From contig JAEYOM010000112.1 in NCBI GenBank assembly GCA_023411715.1, forward strand, positions 1 through 64,000: 64,000 nucleotides of DNA, read 5' to 3'. Of the stretch, positions 26,009 through 35,661 are shown piece by piece. Each line of letters starts with the position of its first letter. The first letter of the stretch is position 1. A program made the translations under genes and the position numbers. The notes under the pieces are model-generated. The model worked only from the letters and a program-made list of their open reading frames with translations, ran no database searches and was not told where the DNA came from. The stretch comes from Bacillota bacterium (lineage in GTDB: Bacteria > Bacillota > Clostridia > Acetivibrionales > DTU013).

Positions 26009-26842
26009 TCATTGAACCGTTTTGCTATCTACAGTTTCAACTTTAAGAAAATCCGGACCTGACCCGTCCTTTAGCTTTGCACGCCACACCGGCAGTACTT
26101 CTACGGATTCCATTCCGTCCACGGTCGAATTATCGAGTCTATAACCGCACTCAATGCCGGTTATCGTTTTATTGGCGCCATCCTTGTAATATGCAAGCAG
26201 CGCCTGGTAAGCCTGTGGCTGGACTACCTTATTTCCCGAGAACCCGATTATCTGATATTTACTGTATTCCAGCTCAAATATACCTTCTGCCGTTAACGAT
26301 ACTTTGCAGTAATTGTCAAACAGCAGGAAGCCCTTATATTTCTCGATAAAACAGATAGTTACACTGCCATTCTGATTCCGCTCATACTGGTCGATTGCGT
26401 AGTTTTTATCGATCAGCCCCAGCTCTTTCAGTCGATCCTGTGCTGCTTTCTTCAGCTTGTCGTCATTTCGAAGCTCAAATCCCGAAGAAGGGCGTGCATC
26501 GGTAAATACAAAACTCATATTCCCGGAAAATCCAAGCTTCTTCCCGTTGCTTTCATATACGTCGCTTTTATCATGCATCACATATGCATCGCCCATAAGC
26601 TTCTTCACTATTGACGTCCTGTCCAGAATACCGCTTCCATACATGAGCCTGTGAAATGTCCCGATTTCTTTCGGGATACTGCATTCGAGAGTAACGCCTC
26701 TCTGCTTCAGTATATTCACTGTATTGGAAAGGGTCTCGCCCGTGTTTTGGCCCCTGACATGAGCAAGATTGCTTGATAATAAAAATATATTAAAAGCAGC
26801 CAATAGGATAATTATTACGATCTTTGCTTTCGATACATCCAT
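26009..26842 (-). CDS. yycI: Two-component system regulatory protein YycI
   Basis: 277 residues. An N-terminal single membrane anchor (MDVSKAKIVIIILLAAFNIFLL) is the typical YycI start. The extracellular part has the two-layer fold shared with YycH. ATG behind AGGAG, which lies inside the yycH stop region, so the genes are tightly coupled. With YycH it forms the membrane complex that modulates WalK activity (repressing in Bacillus subtilis, activating in Staphylococcus aureus). Confidence 0.88.
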   Translation of the reverse strand: MDVSKAKIVIIILLAAFNIFLLSSNLAHVRGQNTGETLSNTVNILKQRGVTLECSIPKEIGTFHRLMYGSGILDRTSIVKKLMGDAYVMHDKSDVYESNGKKLGFSGNMSFVFTDARPSSGFELRNDDKLKKAAQDRLKELGLIDKNYAIDQYERNQNGSVTICFIEKYKGFLLFDNYCKVSLTAEGIFELEYSKYQIIGFSGNKVVQPQAYQALLAYYKDGANKTITGIECGYRLDNSTVDGMESVEVLPVWRAKLKDGSGPDFLKVETVDSKTVQ

Positions 26843-26845
26843 AGA

Positions 26846-28240
26846 TCAATCTCCTGTCTCGGGTATCATATTCAAAATCAGGTCGTCTTTATCGTCTTGA
26901 CGGACGATGAGCGCGGGAACAAGCTTTTGCGTATTTGTTGAACCGACGAAATAGCCCGCGGCAATATCCTGTATGATCAGGTCCTTGAAGTTGATCCCGT
27001 TACTGTCAAGAATATCGATAAAACGGTCACAATAATTTCCTTTGGTTTCCTTAGTAAATTCCTTCATCAGCCAGTCGCATTTCAGAACTCTTTTACTGTC
27101 GGCATGTATACTTATAGCATGCTCCAGTTTATCTCCGCCGGCGTCTTTTGATCCGACGCTAACCACTACAGGCATACCGTCTATCCTGTAATCGAACCCG
27201 AATTTATAGCTTCCGTCTGTATTTTCATCAATATATGTCAATCTGATATCGGCCGTCACGTCCAATTTAGATTGAATCCTGGCTATGAATTTGTAAGCAT
27301 TGAGCAGAGCTTCTCCAACACCCCTTTTTTCTACGTTTCCCGTAGAACCCAGATACCTGTATGACATATAGCCGTCTGTATAATAGCGGTAAATATTGTT
27401 GCCATAACCGAACTGTACGATGTCCGAATCGTCCCTGCTCTTGGAATACCGGTCATTTTCATTGCCAAGAATGATTTCGGCCAATCCATCTTCATTATTC
27501 AAGCCGGCATACGTGTTCATGCTTTCTTTAAAATAAGGCCAGTATTTCGGTGAGCCTATTACATAGATCACACCCGGCTCGTCCACGCCTTCGCCCATTT
27601 TAGCTCCGGCGAAAGTCCAGTATTCACGAAATTTACCCGCGGAATCGGAAATCTCGCTTATCAGGCTGTCGAGTTCATCTGCCTCGCTCCAGTTAATAGG
27701 ATCTGAAACATATACGTTTTCGTTATCATCATAGATATATAATGTGATTGAGTTTTCATCCACAATATCGAACTTTATCAAGACTTTTCTGATGTCGGGG
27801 AATTGTTTGGGAGAACTGTCAACTCCTAAAAACCAGGCAAGCAGATCGGGCTTAAGGACATAACCGAAATCAATCATAATACTCTTTTTCTCTATGATAT
27901 CCGGCCATCCCTCACTTGTTTTTGCTATGTTGACTCCGCTTACGACTTGATAAAGCTCTTTTGAAGTCTCATCCCAGAGGTCTTTGTAATGGATGTTCTT
28001 ATTGTCTATCACCCAATGCGTGTTGCTGCCATCAGTCAAAACGAACCTGTCCGGAACAAACAGCTTTTCTCGTGCCGCCTGGTCGCTTATCTGGGTAGAT
28101 CTGTTGAATAACTCCATTAAAAAACTAGTAGGAGTCCCTTGGTTTTGATAGCTCCAGAGGATTCCTACCTGCATCAATCCTGTTATGGCAAGTATGTAGA
28201 TAAAGACGGTTTTCAGACGTTCTTTTATTCTATGGTTCAT
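26846..28240 (-). CDS. yycH: Two-component system regulatory protein YycH
   Basis: 464 residues; N-terminal membrane anchor (residues about 10-30), then a large external region typical of YycH (FLMELFNRSTQISDQ..., FVLTDGSNTHWVID). The ATG follows GGGGGCC. It lies directly before yycI (3-nt gap) and 23 nt after the secreted protein gene. It modulates the WalK kinase at the membrane together with YycI. Confidence 0.88.
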   Translation of the reverse strand: MNHRIKERLKTVFIYILAITGLMQVGILWSYQNQGTPTSFLMELFNRSTQISDQAAREKLFVPDRFVLTDGSNTHWVIDNKNIHYKDLWDETSKELYQVVSGVNIAKTSEGWPDIIEKKSIMIDFGYVLKPDLLAWFLGVDSSPKQFPDIRKVLIKFDIVDENSITLYIYDDNENVYVSDPINWSEADELDSLISEISDSAGKFREYWTFAGAKMGEGVDEPGVIYVIGSPKYWPYFKESMNTYAGLNNEDGLAEIILGNENDRYSKSRDDSDIVQFGYGNNIYRYYTDGYMSYRYLGSTGNVEKRGVGEALLNAYKFIARIQSKLDVTADIRLTYIDENTDGSYKFGFDYRIDGMPVVVSVGSKDAGGDKLEHAISIHADSKRVLKCDWLMKEFTKETKGNYCDRFIDILDSNGINFKDLIIQDIAAGYFVGSTNTQKLVPALIVRQDDKDDLILNMIPETGD

Positions 28241-28263
28241 TTAGGCCCCCGTAGACCTGATGC

Positions 28264-28971
28264 TTACTTGGATTTCCCACCGAGCAGATTGATCAGATTG
28301 GTTACCTGCTTACCTATTTTATTTATGTCATCACCAATGCTTGCTCCGATATCGGTATTCTTTTTAACCACCTTTTCGGGAATCTTCTCATTAAAATATT
28401 CAATTGTGTAGCAGTTTATCTGGAATTTCGGGTCATCTGCCTGGGACTTTCTATATGCAAGTATTTTGATCTTATTGGCGCCCGGTATAAGAGAAATCTC
28501 TTTGGAATACGCGCTGTAACAATTCCAGGAGCTTTCCCCATCACTATTGACCATAGATTCATATTCGCCGGACTTCTCATTGTACCTGGCAATGTTAACA
28601 ACTATATCGTTATAATCATGAAGGGATTCTCCGGTAAGTGCATAGGTTTTTTCATAATACGATTCTTTATTATCTTTAGGCTTTGTGATATCCAGAATAA
28701 ACTCTCCGTTATCTTCAGCCTTTCCATTTCTCAACGCGCTTTCCAAAGCCGCATTAAATGCCGCACTGGACAGTTTATTCATCTCCTCTGAGACAGCGCT
28801 TCCTGTAGTATTGCTGCTCTTTGAAAGTGCCCCACCGCTTGTAATTGCACTACCTGTACCTGAATGCAACGGCGTATTGCCGCTTCCATCCGGATTGCCG
28901 GCAAAAACCGACATGGAGGATGCGGTTATAATAATTAATGCAATTGTAAGTGCGCTCAACTTTTTAAGCAT
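28264..28971 (-). CDS. Secreted protein of unknown function in the wal operon
   Basis: 235 residues from ATG 28971 (AAGGGG 9-12 nt upstream; the frame extends to 28995). The signal peptide (MLKKLSALTIALIIITA...VFAGN) is cleaved near residue 22. A Gly/Ser/Thr linker follows. A beta-rich domain (about 85-200: ILDITKPKDN, YALTGESLHDYNDIVVNIARY, SYSKEISLIPGANKIKILAYR) looks Ig-like. The last 25 residues are helical. I do not recognise the family. Its place between walK and yycH, where other Firmicutes have none, suggests a sensing or wall-binding partner of WalK (inference). Confidence 0.75.
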   Translation of the reverse strand: MLKKLSALTIALIIITASSMSVFAGNPDGSGNTPLHSGTGSAITSGGALSKSSNTTGSAVSEEMNKLSSAAFNAALESALRNGKAEDNGEFILDITKPKDNKESYYEKTYALTGESLHDYNDIVVNIARYNEKSGEYESMVNSDGESSWNCYSAYSKEISLIPGANKIKILAYRKSQADDPKFQINCYTIEYFNEKIPEKVVKKNTDIGASIGDDINKIGKQVTNLINLLGGKSK

Positions 28972-29112
28972 TGTACCAGACCCCTTAAGACCCATTATTT
29001 ACTTACCGATAAACAATAAACCTCTAAATCATAAATTTACTAATATCATTATAATGTATCCATGTTACAAAACCATTACAGGCCATTTAAGAAAAAATTA
29101 CATAATAAAATC

Positions 29113-30903
29113 CTATGAGGCTTCATTTAACTGGCCTGTCTGCCTTATTGGCAACTGCACCGTCACCTCTGTGCCGACGTTTACGCTGCTTGTGATAGTT
29201 ATCGAACCTGCATGCGCTTCTACGATTTCCTTGGCAATGGCAAGCCCGAGGCCGGTTCCTCCCATTTCCCTGGAACGCGCCTTGTCAACTCGGTAGAATC
29301 TTTCAAATATGCGCGGCAGATCGCTCTCAGGTATTCCTATGCCGTTGTCGGTAACCTTAAAATAGACGTCATTCAGGAGCTTCCCGATATAGACTGAAAC
29401 TTGACCGTTTTCTGGCGTATATTTCATCGCATTGCCAATAATATTAAAAACTACCTGCTCCATTCTGCCATAATCCGCTTCTATATCCGGTATCTCGCAT
29501 AATACGTAACACTCGAGCGTCTGCTTCCGCGAATTTGCCTCCATTTCCAGACGTTCGACAGCACTTTTGACCAGATCGACAAGGGACATCTGCTCGAATT
29601 GCCAATTCATCTGCTGATTATCAAGCCTTGAAAGCTGCAGCAGATCTTTTACGAGTCTCGTCATCCTGTCTGCCTCATTGTTTATGACTCCTAGGAAATG
29701 CTCGCTCGTTTCCCTATCTTCAAGCGCGCCATCCAAAAGAGTTTCCGAATAGCTTTTTATAGACGTTAGCGGCGTTTTGAGCTCGTGCGAAACGTTTGCG
29801 ACAAATTCCTTCCTCATATTCTCGAGACGCTGCTGTTCCGTTATATCCTGCAATACGGCTATTACGCCTTCCGGTTTTTTATATTCGTCCGTAAATACGG
29901 CAAAGTAAACCTTTATGGTCTTCCCGCCTACAGAAATGTTCATTTCGCTTGACTGTTTCGATTCAAGGTAAATGACGTCTTCAATACAGTATTTAAACCC
30001 AAACCGGCTGCAATACTCCCGGAAATTGCCGATCGCCCCTTCTATACCCAATAGCTTTAAAGCGGCAGGGTTCGTATGTATTATCTCCCCCTGCAGATTG
30101 AATGCGATAACACCATCCGTCATGTAATTCAGGATGGTTTCCATCTTACTTTTTTCACTTGATATCTCGGCAAGATTATTCTTCAGATTGCCTGCCATAT
30201 TATTAAAGGCTACGGTAAGCAGCCCGATCTCATCCGCGGAATTTGCAACAAGTACCTGGTCAAAATCGCCCGCAGCTATACCGTTAGCCTTATGCATAAG
30301 TTTAGACAGCGGTAAGGTTATAGTCCTCGAAAGGAAGTAACCTGCTATAAAAGCGATCACAACGCCTATGGCAAGGCTTGCGTAAATTATGTTATCGAAT
30401 TCGTAGGTTATTTCAGCCCAGTCGTTCTTGTAATAGCGAAAGTATAGTATGTTATCGCCCATACGCCGCGCATAATCATAAAACCTACTGCCGTTATAGT
30501 TTTCCAGTATCTTTTTGCTGCATATCTCATTGCCTGACATGGCGGCAATATAATTATCGGAAGACAAAAGCGAATTTATCGGCGATGAGTTGCTGAGAAG
30601 ATCGATGTCATCGTTAGTGAAATAGATTTTCCCATTTTTATCGGTAATGGTGTAGCTTCTGTTTTCAAGATCCATCCTAAAGGTGTTCTGATTGTTCTTC
30701 AATTCTTCTACCAGGCTTTCCGCGCTGGGAGCGTCGTCTCTTATCGTCCAGTTTTTAAAGCCGTTGTTGATCGTATAAATAAAATCATTATAGTACTTGT
30801 TTTCGATCCTGCTGTTTAAAAAAAGACCTATTGGTATTATAAGGCAGAATATTATCAGACAAAAGAAACATACAAGCCGCCACTGTAAACTTTTCGGAAA
30901 CAT
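29113..30903 (-). CDS. walK: Sensor histidine kinase WalK
   Basis: 596 residues from ATG 30903 (AAGAGG 5 nt upstream). Domains in order: membrane helix (about 9-29), extracellular PDC/Cache-like sensor (30-175), second helix (178-200), HAMP (200-253), PAS (265-365, ending GVIAVLQDITEQQ), HisKA with VANVSHELKTPLTSI around residue 375, and HATPase with NIIGNAMKYTPENG, DNGIGIPESD and GGTGLGLAI. This is the complete layout of WalK, which controls wall hydrolases and wall growth. It follows walR by about 24 nt. Confidence 0.92.
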   Translation of the reverse strand: MFPKSLQWRLVCFFCLIIFCLIIPIGLFLNSRIENKYYNDFIYTINNGFKNWTIRDDAPSAESLVEELKNNQNTFRMDLENRSYTITDKNGKIYFTNDDIDLLSNSSPINSLLSSDNYIAAMSGNEICSKKILENYNGSRFYDYARRMGDNILYFRYYKNDWAEITYEFDNIIYASLAIGVVIAFIAGYFLSRTITLPLSKLMHKANGIAAGDFDQVLVANSADEIGLLTVAFNNMAGNLKNNLAEISSEKSKMETILNYMTDGVIAFNLQGEIIHTNPAALKLLGIEGAIGNFREYCSRFGFKYCIEDVIYLESKQSSEMNISVGGKTIKVYFAVFTDEYKKPEGVIAVLQDITEQQRLENMRKEFVANVSHELKTPLTSIKSYSETLLDGALEDRETSEHFLGVINNEADRMTRLVKDLLQLSRLDNQQMNWQFEQMSLVDLVKSAVERLEMEANSRKQTLECYVLCEIPDIEADYGRMEQVVFNIIGNAMKYTPENGQVSVYIGKLLNDVYFKVTDNGIGIPESDLPRIFERFYRVDKARSREMGGTGLGLAIAKEIVEAHAGSITITSSVNVGTEVTVQLPIRQTGQLNEAS

Positions 30904-30926
30904 AAACACCTCTTATCACTAAATCA

Positions 30927-31622
30927 TCAGGGCTGCCTGTTAAAGTAGTACCCAACTCCCCGCTTGGTCATTATGTACTCGCAGTTGGCTGGATCCTTCT
31001 CCAGTTTCTCTCTGACTCTCCTGATGGTTACGTCAACCGTTCTTACGTCCCCGTAATATTCGTATCCCCATACTTTTTCAAGCAGGTTTTCTCTGGAGAA
31101 TATCTGCCCCGGATGCATCGCCAGGAATTTCACGAGCTCGAATTCCCTGAGTGTCAGCTCGATCGGCGTTTCATTTCTCTTTATCTCATACCTGTCTGCA
31201 TCGATAAACAAATCCCCGCATTGAATAAAGCTGCTCTTGGTCGCTGCAACCTCTTCGAGCGCCGTCCTTCTTATATTCGCCTTGATCCTGGCCATCAGCT
31301 CACGCTGACTGAAAGGCTTGGTTATATAATCGTCCGCGCCTAATTCAAGACCCAATACTTTGTCGACTTCTTCCTCTTTGGCAGTAAGCATGAGGATCGG
31401 AGTGGAAATAGACTGCCTCAGTTTCCTGCAGACTGTAAATCCATCCATCTTTGGCAGCATGACATCCAGCAGGATCAGATCGGGTTTCTCATTCAAGGCA
31501 AGTTCCATGGCCTGCTCGCCGTCGTAAGCTTCCAAAGTGGAGAACCCTTCCTTTTTCAGATTGAACTTCAGAATATCTACGATATTCTTTTCGTCATCTA
31601 CAATGAGAATTTTTTTACTCAC
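30927..31622 (-). CDS. walR: Response regulator WalR (OmpR family)
   Basis: 231 residues from a GTG at 31622 (GGGAGAG 5 nt upstream). The receiver domain has DD at 9-10, phospho-acceptor Asp53 (LLDVMLPKMDG) and Lys in TAKEEE/ITKPFSQ. The winged-helix DNA-binding domain is at about 130-231 and ends GVGYYF. Pairing with walK, yycH, yycI and yycJ makes the assignment firm. WalR is usually essential and activates autolysin genes. Confidence 0.92.
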   Translation of the reverse strand: MSKKILIVDDEKNIVDILKFNLKKEGFSTLEAYDGEQAMELALNEKPDLILLDVMLPKMDGFTVCRKLRQSISTPILMLTAKEEEVDKVLGLELGADDYITKPFSQRELMARIKANIRRTALEEVAATKSSFIQCGDLFIDADRYEIKRNETPIELTLREFELVKFLAMHPGQIFSRENLLEKVWGYEYYGDVRTVDVTIRRVREKLEKDPANCEYIMTKRGVGYYFNRQP

Positions 31623-31735
31623 AAAGCACTCTCCCTTTTTTAATCCGTTGCTTGACCACAATGCTTGTGATCCATCAAACTACCCAAACGCCAGACCGGC
31701 GGAATAAATTGTAAATGTGAAAAGTATTCTCTAAT

Positions 31736-31744
31736 ATTATATCA
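31736..31744 (-). promoter_or_regulatory. Extended -10 promoter candidate for walR
   Basis: TGA-TATAAT on the minus strand (TATAAT at 31741-31736) about 114 nt upstream of the walR GTG. No good -35; the TGn extension could compensate. Confidence 0.4.
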
Positions 31745-31781
31745 CTATATATTTTCGTTGCATAGTTTATGACCAGTGCTG

Positions 31782-31820
31782 AAAAAAGCCCGGCTATATA
31801 CTTTTAACATAGCTCCGGGC
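31782..31820 (-). terminator. Intrinsic terminator of the 31876 S-layer-like gene
   Basis: On the minus strand GCCCGG (31820-31815) pairs with CCGGGC (31793-31788), with inner CTAT/ATAG pairs, followed by TTTTTT. It lies 56 nt after the gene. Confidence 0.85.
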
Positions 31821-31875
31821 CTTTTACAATGTTTAATAAATTCCAAGCTGTAAATAAGCTTCGGGCTGCTTTAAG

Positions 31876-34200
31876 CTATTTCCCCCATCTCACCGCATAT
31901 GAATTGCCGCCGTCTGCAATTGTGCGCGGATACAGGCCGGAGTAGTCCGTTATCGTGTTGAACTTGATCTGGTAGGATTTCGTCTGATCAAGCTCGTCAA
32001 ATTTCAAAACAAGCGTCTTTGCATCTGTGTAATTCACTCCTATAGGTATCATCTTGATCGTCTCGCCATTTTCGACGTATTCCAGAGAGTAATTGTTTTG
32101 ACTTATGTTGTTCAGGTCGTATGCAATTTCAACATTAAAGGAGAGCTTGACCGTATCCCTGGCAACTGTCACGGCGTCTGTGATCTGCGGCTTTACAACA
32201 CTATTGCCGCTGCCGTAGAATTCCGCTTTTATTGAATCGTAACTTGTAGAGCCTGTGGCATCCTTCAAGCTGGATACATAGACGAGATATCGCTCTCCGT
32301 TTTTAAAAGCTCTTTCTGCCGGCAGGAACAGCTTTACAGTATTCTGACCGCCCTGAGCGTTAAAGTATGCTTTCACCGGCGTTGCATAGAATGTGCTGTC
32401 GCTGACTCCCTGGATGTAATAGTTTGTCGCATCCGAAGCGGAAGCTGCGTCAACCGACTTATTAAAGGTCAGTGTCACACTGTTGCTATACCCGGAGGAA
32501 GCCTGGCTGAGAGCCAGGGAGATATTATCGGGATATAGGCCGGAGAATTTATACGACTTTCCTTCTATGGGATTTTGACCATATATATCAGGTATCATTT
32601 CCATTTGGACCTCATATTGCTTGGTCTTGTCAAGAGAGGCCGCCAGGGTCAGCATGACTTCCCTTCCGTCATCACTTAATGCGGCTTTTGTGACTTCTAT
32701 CTCATTTTTATTTCCATCATAAACAGTATAGTTCAATCTTTTTCCGGCCCAATTCGGGTCTACCTCGCGATTGAAAATAACTCTGACGGACGTGCTTGTC
32801 CACGCCTGTACCGATGCTACCTCCAGTTGCGCTGTTTGGGCGGCTGTTGTGACAAAATCCATACTTCCGCCGGCTCCGTCACCAAGCTTTGCTCCATAAC
32901 TGCTCGAGAGCTTTCCGCTGACTTTTACGCCGTAAACCTCGCCCTGCGTAAGCGTAGCGTTCTTAAGCAGGATAGAGACGGCATTGTCGGCCAACTGCAG
33001 TCTTTTTACGGAGAAGTTCTGAGTTGAACCGGCCAGATATGTCGAGCCATTTCTGGTTATTTCAAAGTATGCGGGGTTTTCACTGTTATTATTTACCGGG
33101 TGCGTAAAGTAAACATTGATTACGTTCGCGGATGCCTGTTCGACTTTTTTGATCCTGAAAAAGTCCGAGGAAACCTGCTGTTGTGTGTAACCTGTAAAAG
33201 ACCCGGTAAGCTTACCTGAAATATTGCCGTTAATGTCGGTAACACTGTTGATATTGATGGTATACGATCTCCCGGATATTTGCCCGGCCGTGATTATTTG
33301 AAGCTTATCATCCTTGAATGCCAGTGACTTTACAGCCAGCACACTGCTTGTGAGAGCTGTATCGTAAATAGTAACGTCTGCCATAATTACCGACTGTATA
33401 TTATCGTTCAGATCTACCTCGATGCTGTCGGGAGCCGTAGAAGTCACCTTTTCGATCGAAGTTGGCAGATCGTCACCGAATATGCCGCTGGCTGCAATTG
33501 TCGCGCTGGTAAATGCACCTTCGTCGACCAAAACATTAGCCAGTTTCTTTTGTGATCCTTTTTTCGGTGTATTCAATGAACGGTATATGACTTTGACCGC
33601 TTCGCTGCGTAAATAGGCCGTATTATCCTGCGTTTTCGACGCATATGAGGGGTCGGTGACTATTCCTATGGAATATGCCTTCTGATATATATTGCTCCAG
33701 TCGAAATCTGTATTTTCTATGTACCCCAACGCACAAAGAGCCATCTTGAGAAACTGTTTTTCTGTCGTAAATTCATCGGGTACAAAAGTATTGAGGGTTT
33801 TTCCGCTTAATATGTTATTTTGCGTGCCGTATCCGATATAGGGCGCATACCATTGATTCTGCGGCACATCAGTAAATTTCGTACTTTTAAACAGATTGGC
33901 GTTTTGCTTGACATAGTTTTCTTTACCGAGCGTCCTTATGATCAATGCCGTCGCTTCGGAACGTTTTACCTGACTGCCCAATTTATAGTTACCGTTTTCT
34001 CCCTGCAGTATGTTCAGCTTATTTAGCGCTGCCGCCATTTTATTCAAATCAGTTGTCGTATTTGTAGTACTGTCCGTCAATGCAAATGTTGCAGCGGCTA
34101 AGGTATCGTTACTCGCCGCGGCTGCCGAGGCTCCTGTAAATAGAGTAATACAAATAGTTGCAGATAAAATGACTGAAACTGCCTTTTTCATTATTTTCAT
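31876..34200 (-). CDS. S-layer-homology protein with Ig-like/SbsA repeats
   Basis: 774 residues from ATG 34200 (AAGAGGTC upstream; the frame is open to 34248). Signal peptide to about residue 27. Residues 40-215 contain three SLH-like units (LNKLNILQGENGNYKLGSQVKRSEATALI; FTDVPQNQWYAPYIGYGTQNNILSG; ALGYIENTDF...) that anchor to secondary wall polymers. From residue 250 on, five or so beta-sandwich Ig-like repeats of the SbsA type occur (FTHPVNNNSENPAYFEI, FNREVDPNWAGKRLNY, FNKSVDAASASDATNY). Such proteins build or decorate the S-layer. Same architecture as 41029-43917. Confidence 0.85.
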   Translation of the reverse strand: MKIMKKAVSVILSATICITLFTGASAAAASNDTLAAATFALTDSTTNTTTDLNKMAAALNKLNILQGENGNYKLGSQVKRSEATALIIRTLGKENYVKQNANLFKSTKFTDVPQNQWYAPYIGYGTQNNILSGKTLNTFVPDEFTTEKQFLKMALCALGYIENTDFDWSNIYQKAYSIGIVTDPSYASKTQDNTAYLRSEAVKVIYRSLNTPKKGSQKKLANVLVDEGAFTSATIAASGIFGDDLPTSIEKVTSTAPDSIEVDLNDNIQSVIMADVTIYDTALTSSVLAVKSLAFKDDKLQIITAGQISGRSYTININSVTDINGNISGKLTGSFTGYTQQQVSSDFFRIKKVEQASANVINVYFTHPVNNNSENPAYFEITRNGSTYLAGSTQNFSVKRLQLADNAVSILLKNATLTQGEVYGVKVSGKLSSSYGAKLGDGAGGSMDFVTTAAQTAQLEVASVQAWTSTSVRVIFNREVDPNWAGKRLNYTVYDGNKNEIEVTKAALSDDGREVMLTLAASLDKTKQYEVQMEMIPDIYGQNPIEGKSYKFSGLYPDNISLALSQASSGYSNSVTLTFNKSVDAASASDATNYYIQGVSDSTFYATPVKAYFNAQGGQNTVKLFLPAERAFKNGERYLVYVSSLKDATGSTSYDSIKAEFYGSGNSVVKPQITDAVTVARDTVKLSFNVEIAYDLNNISQNNYSLEYVENGETIKMIPIGVNYTDAKTLVLKFDELDQTKSYQIKFNTITDYSGLYPRTIADGGNSYAVRWGK

Positions 34201-34382
34201 ACAAAGACCTCTTTTCTTTTGCTTTTGGCCATCAAACAAATACAGCATTATGTAAATTCCTAAAATTTTATTATAAATCGACTGGTTTCAATTAATTATA
34301 TCAATCTTTCCAATCCATAACCAGTTATTTGACGAGATAAATAAAAAAAAGTTCACGCGTTCGAACACAATGTCCAATACTG

Positions 34383-34406
34383 AAAAAGGCTGCCTGATCG
34401 GCAGCC
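34383..34406 (-). terminator. Intrinsic terminator of the TolC-like gene pair
   Basis: GGCTGCC (34406-34400) and GGCAGCC (34394-34388) form a perfect 7-bp stem, loop GATCA, followed on the minus strand by TTTTT. It lies 9 nt after the 34415 stop. Confidence 0.88.
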
Positions 34407-34414
34407 CTTTATAA

Positions 34415-35650
34415 CTACTTTCCTATCTCTTCTATCCGGATGGCATTTCTAAAATCGGCTCTTGCACCGTTAAATTCAACTATTGAAGATAATTCTGCAA
34501 ATTGGGCATCCAATAAGGCGTCCTTAGCTTTATTAAATTCATCCTTACTGATGGTACCCTTCTTATACATTATCTCCGAATTGGAAAACTTCTTCTTCAT
34601 CAGATCTGTATACTGACCTGCAAGCTTCAGATCATCAAGATCATTGACCAGGGTATTATAATAATTCTTTACTTTTACTTCCAACGCTGTTTTTGCAGCT
34701 GTGAGGTCATATTCAGCCTCTTTCAGGTCCATCGCAGCATTATCGTAAAACAGTACGCCCTCCAGGTAGGCCTTTTTCGCAATGCCCATAGCGGTCGTGG
34801 CGATATCCAGCTTGCCGGAAGCCTTATATACGGAAGTCTCGGTCGCATATATTCGGTTTATTTGAAAATCCACATCGACGTCCTCAAATTTGTCCTGCTT
34901 GATTTCACCTTTGATTTTTACAGGTACTGTATTGAGCGGCTGGTTAAGCAGCTTTTTCATTTCGAGGTAAAGTGAGTCAAGCTTTTCCTTCGTGTTTGCA
35001 AGGCTTACCTTGCTATCGTCAGCGCTGTATTGTGCGGAATCAAGATCGTTCTGTGTAATCGTGGCTGCTTTGAACCGCGCAGTCGCCATTTTCAGTTCTT
35101 CTTCGGCCGTGGCGAGCTTCTGCTCCTGCATGGCGATTTCCTTTTCACAGAGCAAAATGTTCAACGCGGCTTTATATACATCGATCTTTAACTGGTTAAA
35201 ATGATCCTGTTTGGTCCTTTGTGCCACGTCAAGCTCCAGTTTGACATCCATTGGCTTTGTAATACTCAGTATATCGTCGCTCATAGACTGAACATCCGAG
35301 CGTACGGTTCTGACCGCCATTTCCTTCCTCTTGATATCCATATCGTCGGCAAGCGCCTGCCTGCTGTTGCTTACCGCTATTTCCTGCAGCTCGCCTATGG
35401 TATACGTATTATTCAAGTCAACTATAGATGCTGTCGTTGCCGCCGTACCGTTTGCCGTCGTATCGGTTGCCGTCGTATCGGTTGCCGTCGAACCGGCTGC
35501 CGCCGTACCGTTTGCCGTCGTGTTATTTGCGGCAGAACCTGCGACTGTGTTCGTACCGTCGCCGGACGTGTTTGTCTCTGCACCCAACGCATATGTAAAG
35601 CTAAAAGACAGTATAATAATTAGCAGTACTGATGTAATGATCTTTTTCAT
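34415..35650 (-). CDS. TolC-like coiled-coil secreted protein 2
   Basis: 411 residues from ATG 35650 (AGAGGTG upstream). Signal peptide to about residue 22, then a Thr/Ala/Asn/Asp low-complexity stretch (about 25-72) encoded by a 15-bp minisatellite. The rest is long amphipathic helices with the TolC/OEP pattern (YTIGELQEIAVSN..., FKAATITQNDLDSAQYSADDSKVSLANTKEKLDSLYLEMKKLL, YKKGTISKDEFNKAKDALLDAQ). TolC family proteins form outer-membrane trimers in diderms; in this seemingly monoderm genome the role is unknown, perhaps wall-spanning. It follows its paralogue by 11 nt. Confidence 0.8.
   Translation of the reverse strand: MKKIITSVLLIIILSFSFTYALGAETNTSGDGTNTVAGSAANNTTANGTAAAGSTATDTTATDTTANGTAATTASIVDLNNTYTIGELQEIAVSNSRQALADDMDIKRKEMAVRTVRSDVQSMSDDILSITKPMDVKLELDVAQRTKQDHFNQLKIDVYKAALNILLCEKEIAMQEQKLATAEEELKMATARFKAATITQNDLDSAQYSADDSKVSLANTKEKLDSLYLEMKKLLNQPLNTVPVKIKGEIKQDKFEDVDVDFQINRIYATETSVYKASGKLDIATTAMGIAKKAYLEGVLFYDNAAMDLKEAEYDLTAAKTALEVKVKNYYNTLVNDLDDLKLAGQYTDLMKKKFSNSEIMYKKGTISKDEFNKAKDALLDAQFAELSSIVEFNGARADFRNAIRIEEIGK
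35440..35530. repeat. 15-bp coding minisatellite
   Basis: About five tandem, imperfect copies of a unit around GTTGCCGTCGTATCG encode the Thr/Ala/Asn/Asp-rich linker of the TolC-like protein. The units are in frame, so copy-number change would alter linker length without frameshift. Confidence 0.7.
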
Positions 35651-35661
35651 ATTAGCACCTC

